64,000 bases of DNA. Origin: Streptomyces radicis (GTDB lineage Bacteria; Actinomycetota; Actinomycetes; Streptomycetales; Streptomycetaceae). Both the position numbers and the translations under genes were made by a program. Positions 1 to 8,402 of the stretch are shown in pieces. Each line of letters opens with the position of its first letter. The first letter of the stretch is position 1. The stretch is from positions 62,001-126,000 of the forward strand of contig NZ_RBDY01000001.1 in assembly GCF_003626575.1 (NCBI RefSeq), written 5' to 3'. The notes under the pieces were generated by a model. The model was not told the origin of the DNA. It made no database searches and saw nothing but the letters and a program-made list of their open reading frames with translations.

Positions 1-675
1 GGTGAGCCGGTGCTCGCGGCGCAGCCTGCCGAGCAGGTTGAGGATGCGGGCCTGCACCGAGGCGTCGAGCGCGGAGGTCGGCTCGTCGCAGATCAGCAGC
101 TTAGGGCCGAGCAGCAACGCCCGTGCGATGACGACGCGTTGCAGCTGACCGCCCGAGCAGGCCCCCGGGTGGCGGCCGAGGTAGCCGTCGTCGAGGCCGA
201 CCTCGGCCAGCGCCGCGGACACGGTCCCGGCCCGTTCCTCCCGGGTGCCGATGCGGTGCTGGGCGAGCACGGCGTGCATGCTCTCGCCGATCGTCATGCG
301 CGGATCCAGGGCCGCGTGCGGGTCCTGGAACACCAGCTGCGCGGTGCGCGAGAGCCTTCTGCGGCCCGCCCCGTCCCGGACGGCGGCGTCCATGCCGTCC
401 ACGGACACCCGCCCCGAGGTGAGCGGGATCAGACCGAGCACGACCCGGGCCAGGGTGCTCTTGCCCGACCCCGACTCGCCGACGAGTCCGAGGACCTGGC
501 CCGCCGGGACCCGGATCGTCACGCCGTCGAGCGAGTGCACGTGCTCGCGCCGTCGGCGCAGGCCGCGCCGCGGCAGCCGGAAGTGCTTGGTCGCCGCCTC
601 GACGACGACCATGTCGGCGTCGGGGGCGTCGGGGGCGTCGGGGGCGTCGGGCGTGGCGGGCGCGGCGGCACTCAT
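1..675 (-). CDS. Peptide-type ABC importer ATPase (OppF/DppF class), C-terminus cut by window edge
   Basis: This is the second ATPase of an oligopeptide/dipeptide-type ABC importer and would drive substrate uptake from the cytoplasmic face. The readable 225 residues show Walker A GESGSGKS (about 66-73), the Q-loop VFQDPHAALDPR, a signature read as CSGGQLQR (LSGGQ is usual) and Walker B LLICDEPTSALD. The chain runs off position 1, so the D-loop His region and C-terminus are missing. The start ATG (673-675) overlaps the upstream ATPase stop as ATGA, so it is the last visible gene of the operon. Its N-terminus carries an APD tripeptide repeat encoded by tandem 9-bp units. The importer class is clear; the substrate is unknown. 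Confidence 0.9.
   Translation of the reverse strand, partial: MSAAAPATPDAPDAPDAPDADMVVVEAATKHFRLPRRGLRRRREHVHSLDGVTIRVPAGQVLGLVGESGSGKSTLARVVLGLIPLTSGRVSVDGMDAAVRDGAGRRRLSRTAQLVFQDPHAALDPRMTIGESMHAVLAQHRIGTREERAGTVSAALAEVGLDDGYLGRHPGACSGGQLQRVVIARALLLGPKLLICDEPTSALDASVQARILNLLGRLRREHRLT
622..648. repeat. Three perfect tandem 9-bp repeats inside the OppF-like gene
   Basis: Three copies of GGGGGCGTC lie head to tail. They are in frame and encode repeated Asp-Ala-Pro at the N-terminus of the ATPase on the minus strand. Slippage here would change the length of a disordered tail without breaking the frame. Confidence 0.8.
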
Positions 676-1700
676 ACCTGCTCCTTCGGCTGGGCGGCGT
701 GCGACGGGGCGGCCTGGGGCGATGCCACCCAGCAGCGGGTGGTGTGGTCGGCCGAGCCGCCCCCCGAGAAGGCGAGTTCGGGCTCGGCGGCGGCGCACTG
801 GTGCTCCAGGCGTGCCGCGTGGCTGGCGGCGCACCGCGGCTGGAACCGGCACCCGGCCGTCAGCGAGAGCGCCGGGCCCGCGTGCCCGGGGATCGCGTAC
901 AGCTCGCCGTGCTCGTCGGGCCGCAGCAGCGAGCACTCGACGAGGGCGCGGGTATAGGGGTGCTGCGGCGCGGCGAGCAGCTCGGCCGCGGGCCCCTGCT
1001 CGACGATGCGGCCCGCGTACATGACGGCGATCCGGTCGGCGATGGCGGACACCACGCGCAGGTCGTGCGAGATGAACAGCACCGACATGCCGAGCTCGGC
1101 CTTCTTGGCGGCGATGAGGCGCAGGATCTGCGCCTCGACGGTGGCGTCGAGCGCGGTGGTCGGCTCGTCGGCGATGAGCAGCCGCGGCTGTCCGGCCAGC
1201 GCGGTGGCGATCATCACCCGCTGGGCGATCCCGCCGGAGAGCTGGTGGGCGTAGGCGCGGGCCCGCCGCCGCGGCTCGGGGATGCCGACGTCGGCGAGCA
1301 GCTCGACGGTGGCCCTGCGCGCCGCGGCCCGGCTCAGCCGCCCGAACCGGCGCAGCGGCTCGGCGACGTGCGCGCCCACGGTGGCCGTGGGGTCAAGCAT
1401 CCGCTTCGGCTGCTGGAACAGCATGCCGATCGTGCCGCCGCGGATCGCGTTCATCCGCCGCTCACCGGCCGCGAGCAGGTCCTCGCCCGCGACGGTCAGC
1501 GCCCCGGCCTCGGCGACCAGGGGCGCGGGCAGCAGCCGGATGAGCGCGAGCGCGGTCATGCTCTTGCCCGACCCCGACTCGCCGACCAGGGCGAGGACTT
1601 CGCCTTCGTGGATGGTGAGGGAGACGCCGTCGAGGATGCGGGTGGCCGGGTCGGCCCCGGCGCGGACGGTGAGGTTGTCGACCGTGAGCAGTGCGTTCAT
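672..1700 (-). CDS. Peptide-type ABC importer ATPase (OppD/DppD class)
   Basis: First ATPase of the importer, 342 aa, the normal length for OppD/DppD. It has Walker A GESGSGKS (about 40-47), Q-loop LFQQPKRMLDP, signature LSGGIAQR, Walker B LLIADEPTTALD and the switch ISHDLRVV. The C-terminal oligopeptide extension is present, with the CRFQPRC cysteines that often bind an iron-sulfur cluster in this family. The ATG at 1700 follows an AGGAGG ribosome site, and the gene overlaps the preceding GntR gene as ATGA. Together with the permeases and lipoprotein upstream it makes a complete importer; the ligand cannot be read from sequence. Confidence 0.93.
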   Translation of the reverse strand: MNALLTVDNLTVRAGADPATRILDGVSLTIHEGEVLALVGESGSGKSMTALALIRLLPAPLVAEAGALTVAGEDLLAAGERRMNAIRGGTIGMLFQQPKRMLDPTATVGAHVAEPLRRFGRLSRAAARRATVELLADVGIPEPRRRARAYAHQLSGGIAQRVMIATALAGQPRLLIADEPTTALDATVEAQILRLIAAKKAELGMSVLFISHDLRVVSAIADRIAVMYAGRIVEQGPAAELLAAPQHPYTRALVECSLLRPDEHGELYAIPGHAGPALSLTAGCRFQPRCAASHAARLEHQCAAAEPELAFSGGGSADHTTRCWVASPQAAPSHAAQPKEQV

Positions 1701-2446
1701 GCGCCCTCCTGAGGGTCCGTGGGATCCGCGTCGGCCGCGGGCTCCGCGACATCGGCCGCCGGTTCCCTGTGGTGCCGCAGGGTGTCCAACGCGTCCCCGA
1801 AGTGCTTGTCGAGCGTCCTGAGCAGGCCGGAACGATCCCCGGACGCGAGCAGGGAGAGGAGTTGCTCGTGCTCGTCCACCAGGTCCTGGCGGCCCTTGTA
1901 GGTGCCGACGAGCAGGTTGAGGCCGAGGCGGCTCTGCGCGGCCAGCGACCTGTACATCAGGGTCAGCCGTTCGCTCCCGGCCGCCTCGACGATGTGGACG
2001 TGGAAACGCAGGTCGGCGGCCGACACCTGGAGCCAGTCCTGGTGTTCCACGGCCAGCGCCAGCTGCTTGACGGCCTGTTCGAGGTTGGCGATCAGCGCGG
2101 CCGACGCGCCGCGCCGGATGAGCCGCACCAGCGCGGCCCGTTCGATCGCGGCGCGCGCGAAGTACAGGTCGTCGAGGTCGTCGGGGGTCAGCACGCGCAC
2201 GCTGATGCCCTTGTGCGGGGTGCCGACGAGCAGGCCCTCCTGCACGAGGCGGTGCAGGGCCTCGCGGACCGGTCCCCTGCTGGTCTGGAAACGGGTGGCG
2301 AGCTCGACCTCGTTCATCGGCGTGCCGGGCGGGAAGCCGCCCGCCAGGATCCGCTCGCGGATCTGCGACGTGACCACGGCGGCCAGCGTGCGCTTCGGCA
2401 CGCGCGCCGCCCCTGGGGTGCCGGATGTGTCCCTGGACTTGCTCAC
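1697..2446 (-). CDS. GntR-family regulator (FadR/FCD type) embedded in the importer operon
   Basis: A 249-aa DNA-binding regulator. The N-terminal winged helix (about 20-85) has the GntR pattern IRERILAGGFPPGTPMNEVELATRF followed by SRGPVREALHRLVQEGL. The C-terminal all-alpha FCD domain (about 95-225) carries the usual metal/ligand residues including the HVHIVEA and DEHEQLL segments. The open frame extends further upstream, but a GTG at 2446 with an AAGGAG site and a GTGA overlap with the permease stop is the better start. It lies between the permease and ATPase genes, so it is co-transcribed with the transporter. FCD regulators usually sense small carboxylates or amino acids. Candidate operators lie upstream of the operon near 8.1-8.3 kb. 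Confidence 0.9.
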   Translation of the reverse strand: MSKSRDTSGTPGAARVPKRTLAAVVTSQIRERILAGGFPPGTPMNEVELATRFQTSRGPVREALHRLVQEGLLVGTPHKGISVRVLTPDDLDDLYFARAAIERAALVRLIRRGASAALIANLEQAVKQLALAVEHQDWLQVSAADLRFHVHIVEAAGSERLTLMYRSLAAQSRLGLNLLVGTYKGRQDLVDEHEQLLSLLASGDRSGLLRTLDKHFGDALDTLRHHREPAADVAEPAADADPTDPQEGA

Positions 2447-3369
2447 AGCTCCTTGGCCTTCCTCCGGGTGTCGATGCCCTGGCCGATCAGCGTGACCCCG
2501 AGGGCCGTCACGAAGATCGCCAGACCGGGATGGACGACCAGCCCGGGGGCCTGGGTCAGATACGGCTGCCCGTCCGCGAGCATCGACCCCCAGTCGGCGT
2601 CCGGCGGTTGCACTCCGAGGCCGAGGAACGACAGCGCGCCCACCGTGATGAGCTTGTGCCCGAAGCGCAGCGCCGCGTGCGCGAGCAGCGGGCTGAGCGC
2701 GTTGGGCAGCACATGCCGGAGGACGATGAACCGCCGGGAGCACCCCAGGGCGCGCGCCGCCTCGATGAAGTCCCGCGCGTTGATCTCCAGGGTGAGGCTT
2801 CTGGCGAGCCGGGCGAACGGCGTCCAGCCGCCGATGACCAGGGCCACGATCAGCGTGAGGTAGTTCGCGCCGAGCACCGCGACCAGGAACATCGCCACGA
2901 TGATCTCGGGGAAGGCGAGCAGCACATCGGTGACCCGCATCACGAACTCGTCGAGCGCGCCGCCGCGGCGCGCGGCGACCATGCCGATGAGCGTGCCGCT
3001 CACCGCGCAGATCACCAGCGTGATCGCGGCGATCGACACCGAGAACCGCCCGCCGTCCATGATCCGGCTCAGCACGTCACGGCCCAGCTGGTCGGTGCCG
3101 AGCGGGTGGCTGCCGCTCGGGGGCGCCAGCCGTTGCGCGAGGTCCTGGGCCGCCGGGTCGTGCGGCGCCAGCCAGGGCGTCAGGAGCAGCACCAGCAGGA
3201 TGGCGCCGGTCAGGAACGTGCCGACGAGCAGGCTCGGGGGCCAGCGGCGCGGGCCGGTCCCGCGTTCGGCCACGGGCGCGGCCTCGGCGCCTGGGGCGGG
3301 ACCGCCGGGGTGAACGGGACCGCCGGGGCGAACGGGGTGTGCGGGGTGCGGGGTGTCAGCCAGAGACAT
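2443..3369 (-). CDS. Peptide-type ABC importer permease (DppC class)
   Basis: Integral membrane permease, 308 aa. After a Pro-rich cytosolic N-terminus comes a first membrane span (about 48-70), the HPLGTDQLGRDVLSRI motif typical of DppC, then a MetI-type five-span domain. The coupling loop is EAARALGCSRRFIVLRHVLPN. It ends LSFLGLGVQPPDADWGSML...GIDTRRKAKEL, as in family members. It overlaps the DppB stop region by 14 bp and ends in a GTGA overlap with the GntR gene. Confidence 0.93.
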   Translation of the reverse strand: MSLADTPHPAHPVRPGGPVHPGGPAPGAEAAPVAERGTGPRRWPPSLLVGTFLTGAILLVLLLTPWLAPHDPAAQDLAQRLAPPSGSHPLGTDQLGRDVLSRIMDGGRFSVSIAAITLVICAVSGTLIGMVAARRGGALDEFVMRVTDVLLAFPEIIVAMFLVAVLGANYLTLIVALVIGGWTPFARLARSLTLEINARDFIEAARALGCSRRFIVLRHVLPNALSPLLAHAALRFGHKLITVGALSFLGLGVQPPDADWGSMLADGQPYLTQAPGLVVHPGLAIFVTALGVTLIGQGIDTRRKAKEL

Positions 3370-4300
3370 GCGGGGCCCTCACCGTCGGGTTGACCCAGGC
3401 GTGGACGACGTCGGTCAGCGTCGTGATGAGCACGGCGAGGCCGACCAGGCTCACGATCCCGGCCTGGATGGCGGGAACGTCGTTGTTGACCACCGACTCG
3501 TAGAGCAGCCTGCCCATGCCGGGGATGGAGAAGATCACCTCGACCACCACGGACCCGCCGAGCAGACCGGCGAGCCACAGCGAGAAGAGCGTGAGCACGG
3601 GCAGCAGGGCGTTGCGCACGCCGTGCCGGAGCATCGTGGCCCCGAAGCCCAGGCCCCGGGCCCGGGCCGCGGTGATGTGCGGCGACCCCAGCACGTCGAT
3701 CATGGACGCCCGCGTCACCTGCGTGAAGTAGCTCATCGGGCGCAGCGCCAGGGTCAGGCACGGCAGCACCATCGACGCCGGTCCCTCCCAGCCCGCGGAG
3801 GGCAGCACGCCCAGCTGGAGGGAGAACACCAGGACGAGCACCGGGGCCAGCCAGTACTCGGGGACGGCGACGAACGCCTGCGTCACGGTCGTGATCGCGG
3901 TGTCGACCGGGGTGCCGCGCCGGACCGCGGCGAGCGAACCCAGCGGCACCGCCACGAGCAGCGCGAGCAGCAGCGTGCTGATCGCGAGCACGGCCGTCAC
4001 CGTCAGCGCGCCGCCGAGCATGTCGACGACCGGGGTCCTGCTGGTGTACGACAGGCCCAGGTCGCCGCGCAGCGCGCCGCCGAGCCAGTCCCCGTACTGC
4101 ACGAGCAGCGGCCGGTCGAGGCCGTAGGTCTCCCGCAGGCCCGCCAGCGCCTCGGGGTCGGCGTCCAGGTCGCCGACCCTGGCCCGCAGGATCTTCCGCG
4201 CCGGGTCACCCGGGGTCAGATAGGGGATGAGGAACACCACGAACGACACCACGAAGAGGGTGACGGCCAGCACCATCAGCCGTTTGACGAGGAAGGTCAT
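3356..4300 (-). CDS. Peptide-type ABC importer permease (DppB class)
   Basis: Integral membrane permease, 314 aa, pairing with the DppC-class protein. It begins MTFLVKRLMVLAVTLFVVSF, a DppB-like first membrane span, followed by the extracytoplasmic PGDPARKILRARVG segment, then five more spans with the coupling loop ARARGLGFGATMLRHGVRNALLP. The ATG at 4300 was chosen because it gives the canonical N-terminus. The longer open frame would add 29 Arg/Pro-rich residues that overlap the oxidase gene. Confidence 0.92.
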   Translation of the reverse strand: MTFLVKRLMVLAVTLFVVSFVVFLIPYLTPGDPARKILRARVGDLDADPEALAGLRETYGLDRPLLVQYGDWLGGALRGDLGLSYTSRTPVVDMLGGALTVTAVLAISTLLLALLVAVPLGSLAAVRRGTPVDTAITTVTQAFVAVPEYWLAPVLVLVFSLQLGVLPSAGWEGPASMVLPCLTLALRPMSYFTQVTRASMIDVLGSPHITAARARGLGFGATMLRHGVRNALLPVLTLFSLWLAGLLGGSVVVEVIFSIPGMGRLLYESVVNNDVPAIQAGIVSLVGLAVLITTLTDVVHAWVNPTVRAPHVSG

Positions 4301-4319
4301 CTCGGGCCCGCCCTTCGCG

Positions 4320-5597
4320 TCAGCTGACGGCGTCGAGGAACTTGTAGAAGGCCCCGGCCGGCGGCAGGAACCACGGTGGCCCCACATGCCCGGGCACGGC
4401 GCGGAACGCCAGGTCGCGCCAGGGGTTGGCCGCCTGCTCCCCGGCGAGCACGCGCGCGAGCACCTTCCCCATGTGGGTGGCCATCTGCACCCCGTGCCCG
4501 CTGTAGCCGACGGAGTAGAACACGCCGTCGCGCTCCCCCGCGTGCACCATCCGGTCGAGCGTCATGTCGACAAGGCCGCCCCAGCAGTAGTCGACCCGCG
4601 TGCCGGTCAGGACGGGGAAGACGTCCGTCATGGCGCGCGTCAGGATGCGTCCGCTGCGCATCCCGCGGTCGTGGTGGGAGCCGGAGAACCGCGCCCGGCC
4701 GCCGAACAGCAGCCGGTTGTCGGGGGTGATCCTGAAGTAGTACAGCAGGTGCTTGCTGTCCGAGGCGACGCGTCGGCGGGGCAGCAGCTCGTCGGCGACG
4801 CCACGGGGCAGTGGCTCGGTGACGATGATGAAGCTGCCGACCGGCACGATCCTGCGGCGCAGCCACGGGGTCAGGCCTCCGGTGTAGCCGCTGGTGGCGA
4901 CCACCACCTGGTCGGCGCGGATCGTGCCGCGGTCGGTGCGCACGTCATGCGCGTGAGGGCCGCGCCTGACGAGCTCCCTGACGCGGGCCTCCTCGTGCAG
5001 GGACACGCCGCGGGCCGCCGCGGCGCCGGCGAGACCGGCCGTCAGCCGCCCCACGTGCACCCCGGCGCCGAGCGGGTCCACCATGGCGCCGTGGTAGTAG
5101 GAGCTGCCGATCTCCTCGCGGATGCGGGACGGCGGCACCAGGCGCACCTCCTGCCCCGCGAGCGAGCCCATGAGCTCGGCCGAGGCCGCGAACTCCCGGT
5201 AGTGCGCGGGCTTGCAGGCCAGCGTCAGCTTGCCCGACCGTTCGAAGTCGCAGTCGATGCCCTCGTGCGCCACCAGCTCCTCGACGGTGTCGATCGCGTC
5301 GTTGTAGGCGCGGAACATCGCGGTGGCGGGTCCCTCGCCGTAACGCCGCACGGCGGTGGCGAACGAGATCGCGAGGCCTGTGGTGGCCATGCCGCCGTTG
5401 CGGCCCGAGGCGCCCCAGCCGACGGTGTGCGCGTCCACCAGCGCGACGTCCGCCCCGCGCCGCGCGAGGTGCACGGCCGTGGACAGCCCGGTCAGGCCCG
5501 CGCCGACGACGACGACGTCGGCGCGGGACGGCAGTTCGCTGCGCCGGAAGTCCCCCGCGGGTTCGGCGGTGTCCAGCCAGTACGAGACGAGCTTCAC
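4320..5597 (-). CDS. FAD-dependent amine/amino-acid oxidase (DAO superfamily, PuuB-like)
   Basis: A 425-aa flavoprotein with an N-terminal ADP-binding fold DVVVVGAGLTGLSTAVHLARR (about 26-46) and the family motif GWGASGRNGG. The C-terminal region has FGGRARFSG and SVGYSGHGVQMATHMGK, as in gamma-glutamylputrescine oxidase-like enzymes. The expected reaction is oxidative deamination of a primary amine or amino acid with O2. The start was set at GTG 5597 (N-terminus VKLVSYWLDT) because GGGGAG lies just upstream and the family starts this way. A GTG at 5633 overlapping the HAD stop would add 12 residues. Its place inside an importer operon suggests it oxidises the imported compound. Confidence 0.88.
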   Translation of the reverse strand: MKLVSYWLDTAEPAGDFRRSELPSRADVVVVGAGLTGLSTAVHLARRGADVALVDAHTVGWGASGRNGGMATTGLAISFATAVRRYGEGPATAMFRAYNDAIDTVEELVAHEGIDCDFERSGKLTLACKPAHYREFAASAELMGSLAGQEVRLVPPSRIREEIGSSYYHGAMVDPLGAGVHVGRLTAGLAGAAAARGVSLHEEARVRELVRRGPHAHDVRTDRGTIRADQVVVATSGYTGGLTPWLRRRIVPVGSFIIVTEPLPRGVADELLPRRRVASDSKHLLYYFRITPDNRLLFGGRARFSGSHHDRGMRSGRILTRAMTDVFPVLTGTRVDYCWGGLVDMTLDRMVHAGERDGVFYSVGYSGHGVQMATHMGKVLARVLAGEQAANPWRDLAFRAVPGHVGPPWFLPPAGAFYKFLDAVS

Positions 5598-5629
5598 GGG
5601 TTCTCCCCAGTTCTGACGGAGTCGGGGCG

Positions 5630-6304
5630 TCACAGGCCCAGCAGCGCGGGCAGGCCGGCCAGGTCCTCGGTCTCGGCGTACTCGTAGAACGGCACGGAGG
5701 GGTCGTAGCCGCGGTTGACGTAGACCTTGTGCCTGATCCGCAGCTCATGGGCGGGGATCAGGTCGTACCAGATGTGCGAGGAGACGTGCAGGATCTCGTC
5801 GCGACCCACGTCGAGCTGGTCGAGCAGGTACTCGAACGCCTGGTACCTGGGCTTGTACGCGCGGGCCTGCTCCGCGGTGAACACCCGGTGGAAGTCGGCG
5901 CCGAGCTGGTCCACGTTGTTCTTGAGCATGGCGTCGGCGGCGTTGGAGAGGATCACCAGCGGGTAGGCGGCGGACAGCGTGGCCAGCGCCGCGGGGACCT
6001 CGGGGTGCGGGCCCCAGGAGCCGACCGCGTCGACGATCGCGTCGGCGTCCGACGCCCGGTACTGGATGCGCCAGCGGTTGCAGACGCGCTGCCAGGAGTC
6101 GCGCAGCACCCGCTGGTAGGGCTTGTAGGGGCCGAGCACCTCGTCGAGGCGGTAGGCGCGGAAGTCCTTGATGAAGACCGGCACTTCGTCGGGGGCGACG
6201 CGGTCCTCGATGAGCGGCAGCACGGCCGGGGTCATCTGGAAGTCGGTGAGGGTGCCGTAGCAGTCGAAAGTGATGAACTTCGGGGTGAATCCGGTCAGTC
6301 GCAT
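5630..6304 (-). CDS. HAD-superfamily hydrolase, haloacid dehalogenase type II-like
   Basis: A 224-aa cytosolic HAD protein. Motif I is FDCYGTLTD (nucleophile Asp about 14). Motif II is VILSNAADAML, motif III the Lys in ARAYKPRYQAFEYLL, and motif IV lies around VSSHIWYDLIPAHEL, which is less canonical than the usual acidic pair. The DxYGT form resembles L-2-haloacid dehalogenases, but many such proteins are phosphatases. The gene sits between the binding lipoprotein and the FAD oxidase in one minus-strand operon, so it may act on the oxidation product. The substrate is not inferable. Confidence 0.85.
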   Translation of the reverse strand: MRLTGFTPKFITFDCYGTLTDFQMTPAVLPLIEDRVAPDEVPVFIKDFRAYRLDEVLGPYKPYQRVLRDSWQRVCNRWRIQYRASDADAIVDAVGSWGPHPEVPAALATLSAAYPLVILSNAADAMLKNNVDQLGADFHRVFTAEQARAYKPRYQAFEYLLDQLDVGRDEILHVSSHIWYDLIPAHELRIRHKVYVNRGYDPSVPFYEYAETEDLAGLPALLGL

Positions 6305-6393
6305 GTCGCGTGATCTCCTCGCGCTTCTTGTCCTCGCGTCGTTCTCGCGTCGTTCTCGGGCTGTCCTCGCGCTGTCCTCGGACCGCTCGGCGG

Positions 6394-7944
6394 CTACGAA
6401 CGGCCCAGGGTCACGTCGGCGGTGACGGCGTAGCGGGCGAGCGGGTCGTCGACGAAGCCGCTGACGGACGTCCGGTGCGCCGCGTAGGTCTGCTCGTGCA
6501 CGATGAACGCGGTGATGGCCTCGTCCTGGAGGTGCCGCGCGACATCCCCGTACACGGTGGCGCGGTCCTCCGGGGCGTCCATGGTGTTCGCCGAGCTCAG
6601 CAGCTCGTCGATGTCCTGGTCGCAGTGCTGGCTGATGTTGTAGCTGCCCGCGCAGCTGTAGTCGGAGGTCAGATAGCCCAGCGGGTCGGCGATGTCGGTG
6701 AGGTGGTTGCGGGACAGCAGCGCGAAGTCGAAGTCGCCCTCGAGCAGCGACGGTTCGATCGCGGAGTAGTTGCTCGACCGCACCTCGACGTCGATCCCGA
6801 TCGCCTCGAGATCGGCCTGGACGACCGCGGCGAGGTCGGCGAACTCCGGGCGCTCGGTGTAGGCGAGCAGGGTCAGGCTCAGCTCGCCCGGCTCGTATCC
6901 GGCCTCGGCGAGCAGCCGTTCGGCGGCCGCCGGGTCCCGCGTCGGCGCCACCGCGTCCTCCGGGGCCCAGAGTTCGCCGGGGGCGAAGGGCCCGACGGCG
7001 GGCTGGGCGCCGCCCGCGTAGACGCCCGACGCCATGGCGTCGAGGTCGAGCGCGGCCTGGACGGCTCGGCGCGCCGCGAGATCGTCGAACGGCGCGCGGG
7101 CGAGGTTGAAGTACAGGCCCGTGGTGCGCGGCGTGAACTCCTCGGTGACCTCGACATCGTCGTCGTCGCGCAGGTCGGCCAGGCTGGTCACCGGGACGCC
7201 GAGCGCTATCTGGGACTCGCCGGTCTGCACCTGGGTGGCGCGGGTCGCCCCCTCGGCGATGAACCTGGCCTCCACGTGGGCGATCTCGGCCGGCTCACCC
7301 CAGTAGTCCTCGTTGCGCTCCAGTGAGATCGACTGGCCCGCGACCTGGGACACCGGGGTGAACGGGCCCGTGCAGTGCCCGATGGGGTCGATCCCCTGGT
7401 CGCCGTAGGCGGCCCGGGCCAGGATCCCGGTGTTGCCGCTGGCCAGCCGGTACGGCAGCAGCGCGCTCGGCTCCGGCGTGGTGATCGACAGCGTGGCGTC
7501 GTCGACGGCCTCGACCGCGGAGACCGACTCGGGGGTGAACGCGCGTGGCGGGGTGTCGGCGTCGAGTACGTGCCGGAGCGACCGCGCGACCGCGTCCGCG
7601 GTGAGGTCCGTGCCGTCCTGGAAGGTGACGCCGTCGCGCAGCGTGAACTCCCAGACGGTGGGGGCTGTTTGCCGCCACTCGGTGGCCAGCGCGGGGCGCA
7701 GGGCGCCTGCTTCGTCGTCGTAGGTGAGCAGCGTTTCCAGGCAGCCCACCTGGGTGAGCACCAGCGCGTCGTCGGTCTCGAGGGCGTAGTTGGCGCGGGG
7801 CGTGAACTGGAGGCTGACCGTCAGCGTCTGTTCGTCGCCGTCGGAGGATGAGGCCGTGCCGCCGTCGAAGGTGCCGCACGCGGCGAGCGTGAGCGCGGCC
7901 GACACGGTGAGTGCCATGGCAGGAAGGGATCGAACGTTTCTCAT
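6394..7944 (-). CDS. Peptide-type ABC importer solute-binding lipoprotein (SBP_bac_5)
   Basis: Extracellular lipoprotein that captures the substrate for the importer downstream, 516 aa. A signal peptide from Met1 ends in the lipobox LTLAAC (about Cys24). The body is a class C periplasmic-binding fold with TLRDGVTFQDGTDLTADAVARSL, the usual family core, and repeated CGTF-proximal acidic linker residues. The start was placed at ATG 7944, directly before the signal peptide; the longer frame adds Arg/Pro-rich residues that are not signal-like. It is the first gene of the minus-strand operon. Confidence 0.9.
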   Translation of the reverse strand: MRNVRSLPAMALTVSAALTLAACGTFDGGTASSSDGDEQTLTVSLQFTPRANYALETDDALVLTQVGCLETLLTYDDEAGALRPALATEWRQTAPTVWEFTLRDGVTFQDGTDLTADAVARSLRHVLDADTPPRAFTPESVSAVEAVDDATLSITTPEPSALLPYRLASGNTGILARAAYGDQGIDPIGHCTGPFTPVSQVAGQSISLERNEDYWGEPAEIAHVEARFIAEGATRATQVQTGESQIALGVPVTSLADLRDDDDVEVTEEFTPRTTGLYFNLARAPFDDLAARRAVQAALDLDAMASGVYAGGAQPAVGPFAPGELWAPEDAVAPTRDPAAAERLLAEAGYEPGELSLTLLAYTERPEFADLAAVVQADLEAIGIDVEVRSSNYSAIEPSLLEGDFDFALLSRNHLTDIADPLGYLTSDYSCAGSYNISQHCDQDIDELLSSANTMDAPEDRATVYGDVARHLQDEAITAFIVHEQTYAAHRTSVSGFVDDPLARYAVTADVTLGRS

Positions 7945-8117
7945 GCGGACCGCCAAGGGGCCGGGGGCGGAGAGGGTGAAGGAGGACGAGAGGCCGCGTC
8001 GGTGCGGGCCAGGTCGTCGGACCGGGATGCGGTGCGGGCGCATGAGTGGCCCGGGAAGAGCGAGGGCGAGGCGGGCTCGCCGACGATGCGGGCCATCCTG
8101 GAGGGCCCTTGCGGAGA

Positions 8118-8127
8118 TTGTCAACAA
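8118..8127. promoter_or_regulatory. Candidate GntR/FCD operator 1
   Basis: TTGTCAACAA fits the FadR-subfamily operator form TnGT-N2-ACnA. It lies in the 458-bp gap between the divergent lipoprotein (start 7944) and CDF exporter (start 8403). Two more sites of the same form follow. No other gene was seen in this gap. Confidence 0.5.
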
Positions 8128-8144
8128 CTCTGCGTCAGAAAGTG

Positions 8145-8156
8145 ATCGTTGACGAT
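8145..8156. promoter_or_regulatory. Candidate GntR/FCD operator 2
   Basis: ATCGTTGACGAT has 5-bp arms around a 2-bp centre and again fits TnGT-N2-ACnA. Its core GTTGAC is the reverse complement of the GTCAAC core of operator 1, 28 bp away. Confidence 0.5.
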
Positions 8157-8264
8157 TCCCAGGCGGTAGGCGGAGGGCATTCTCGGGGTAAATCCCCAGG
8201 TGGGAGCGGGTTCTTGGGGATCGCCGGCGGCATGGGTTTCCGTCGTGTCACCGATTTCCCGGGA

Positions 8265-8274
8265 TTGTTAACAG
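8265..8274. promoter_or_regulatory. Candidate GntR/FCD operator 3
   Basis: TTGTTAACAG contains the perfect 8-bp palindrome TGTTAACA and matches all but the last base of TnGT-N2-ACnA. It is the site nearest the divergent CDF gene. Confidence 0.4.
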
Positions 8275-8402
8275 TGGCGACATCGCGGAGCGGGATCGCT
8301 CCTGGCGGTTGAGCGCGACGCCGGGCATCAGTAATGTGTCTCGTGAAACATCACGAGCTGGACGCTCTCGCGCGCCCCTCCAGAGACGGGAACTCGGGCC
8401 AG

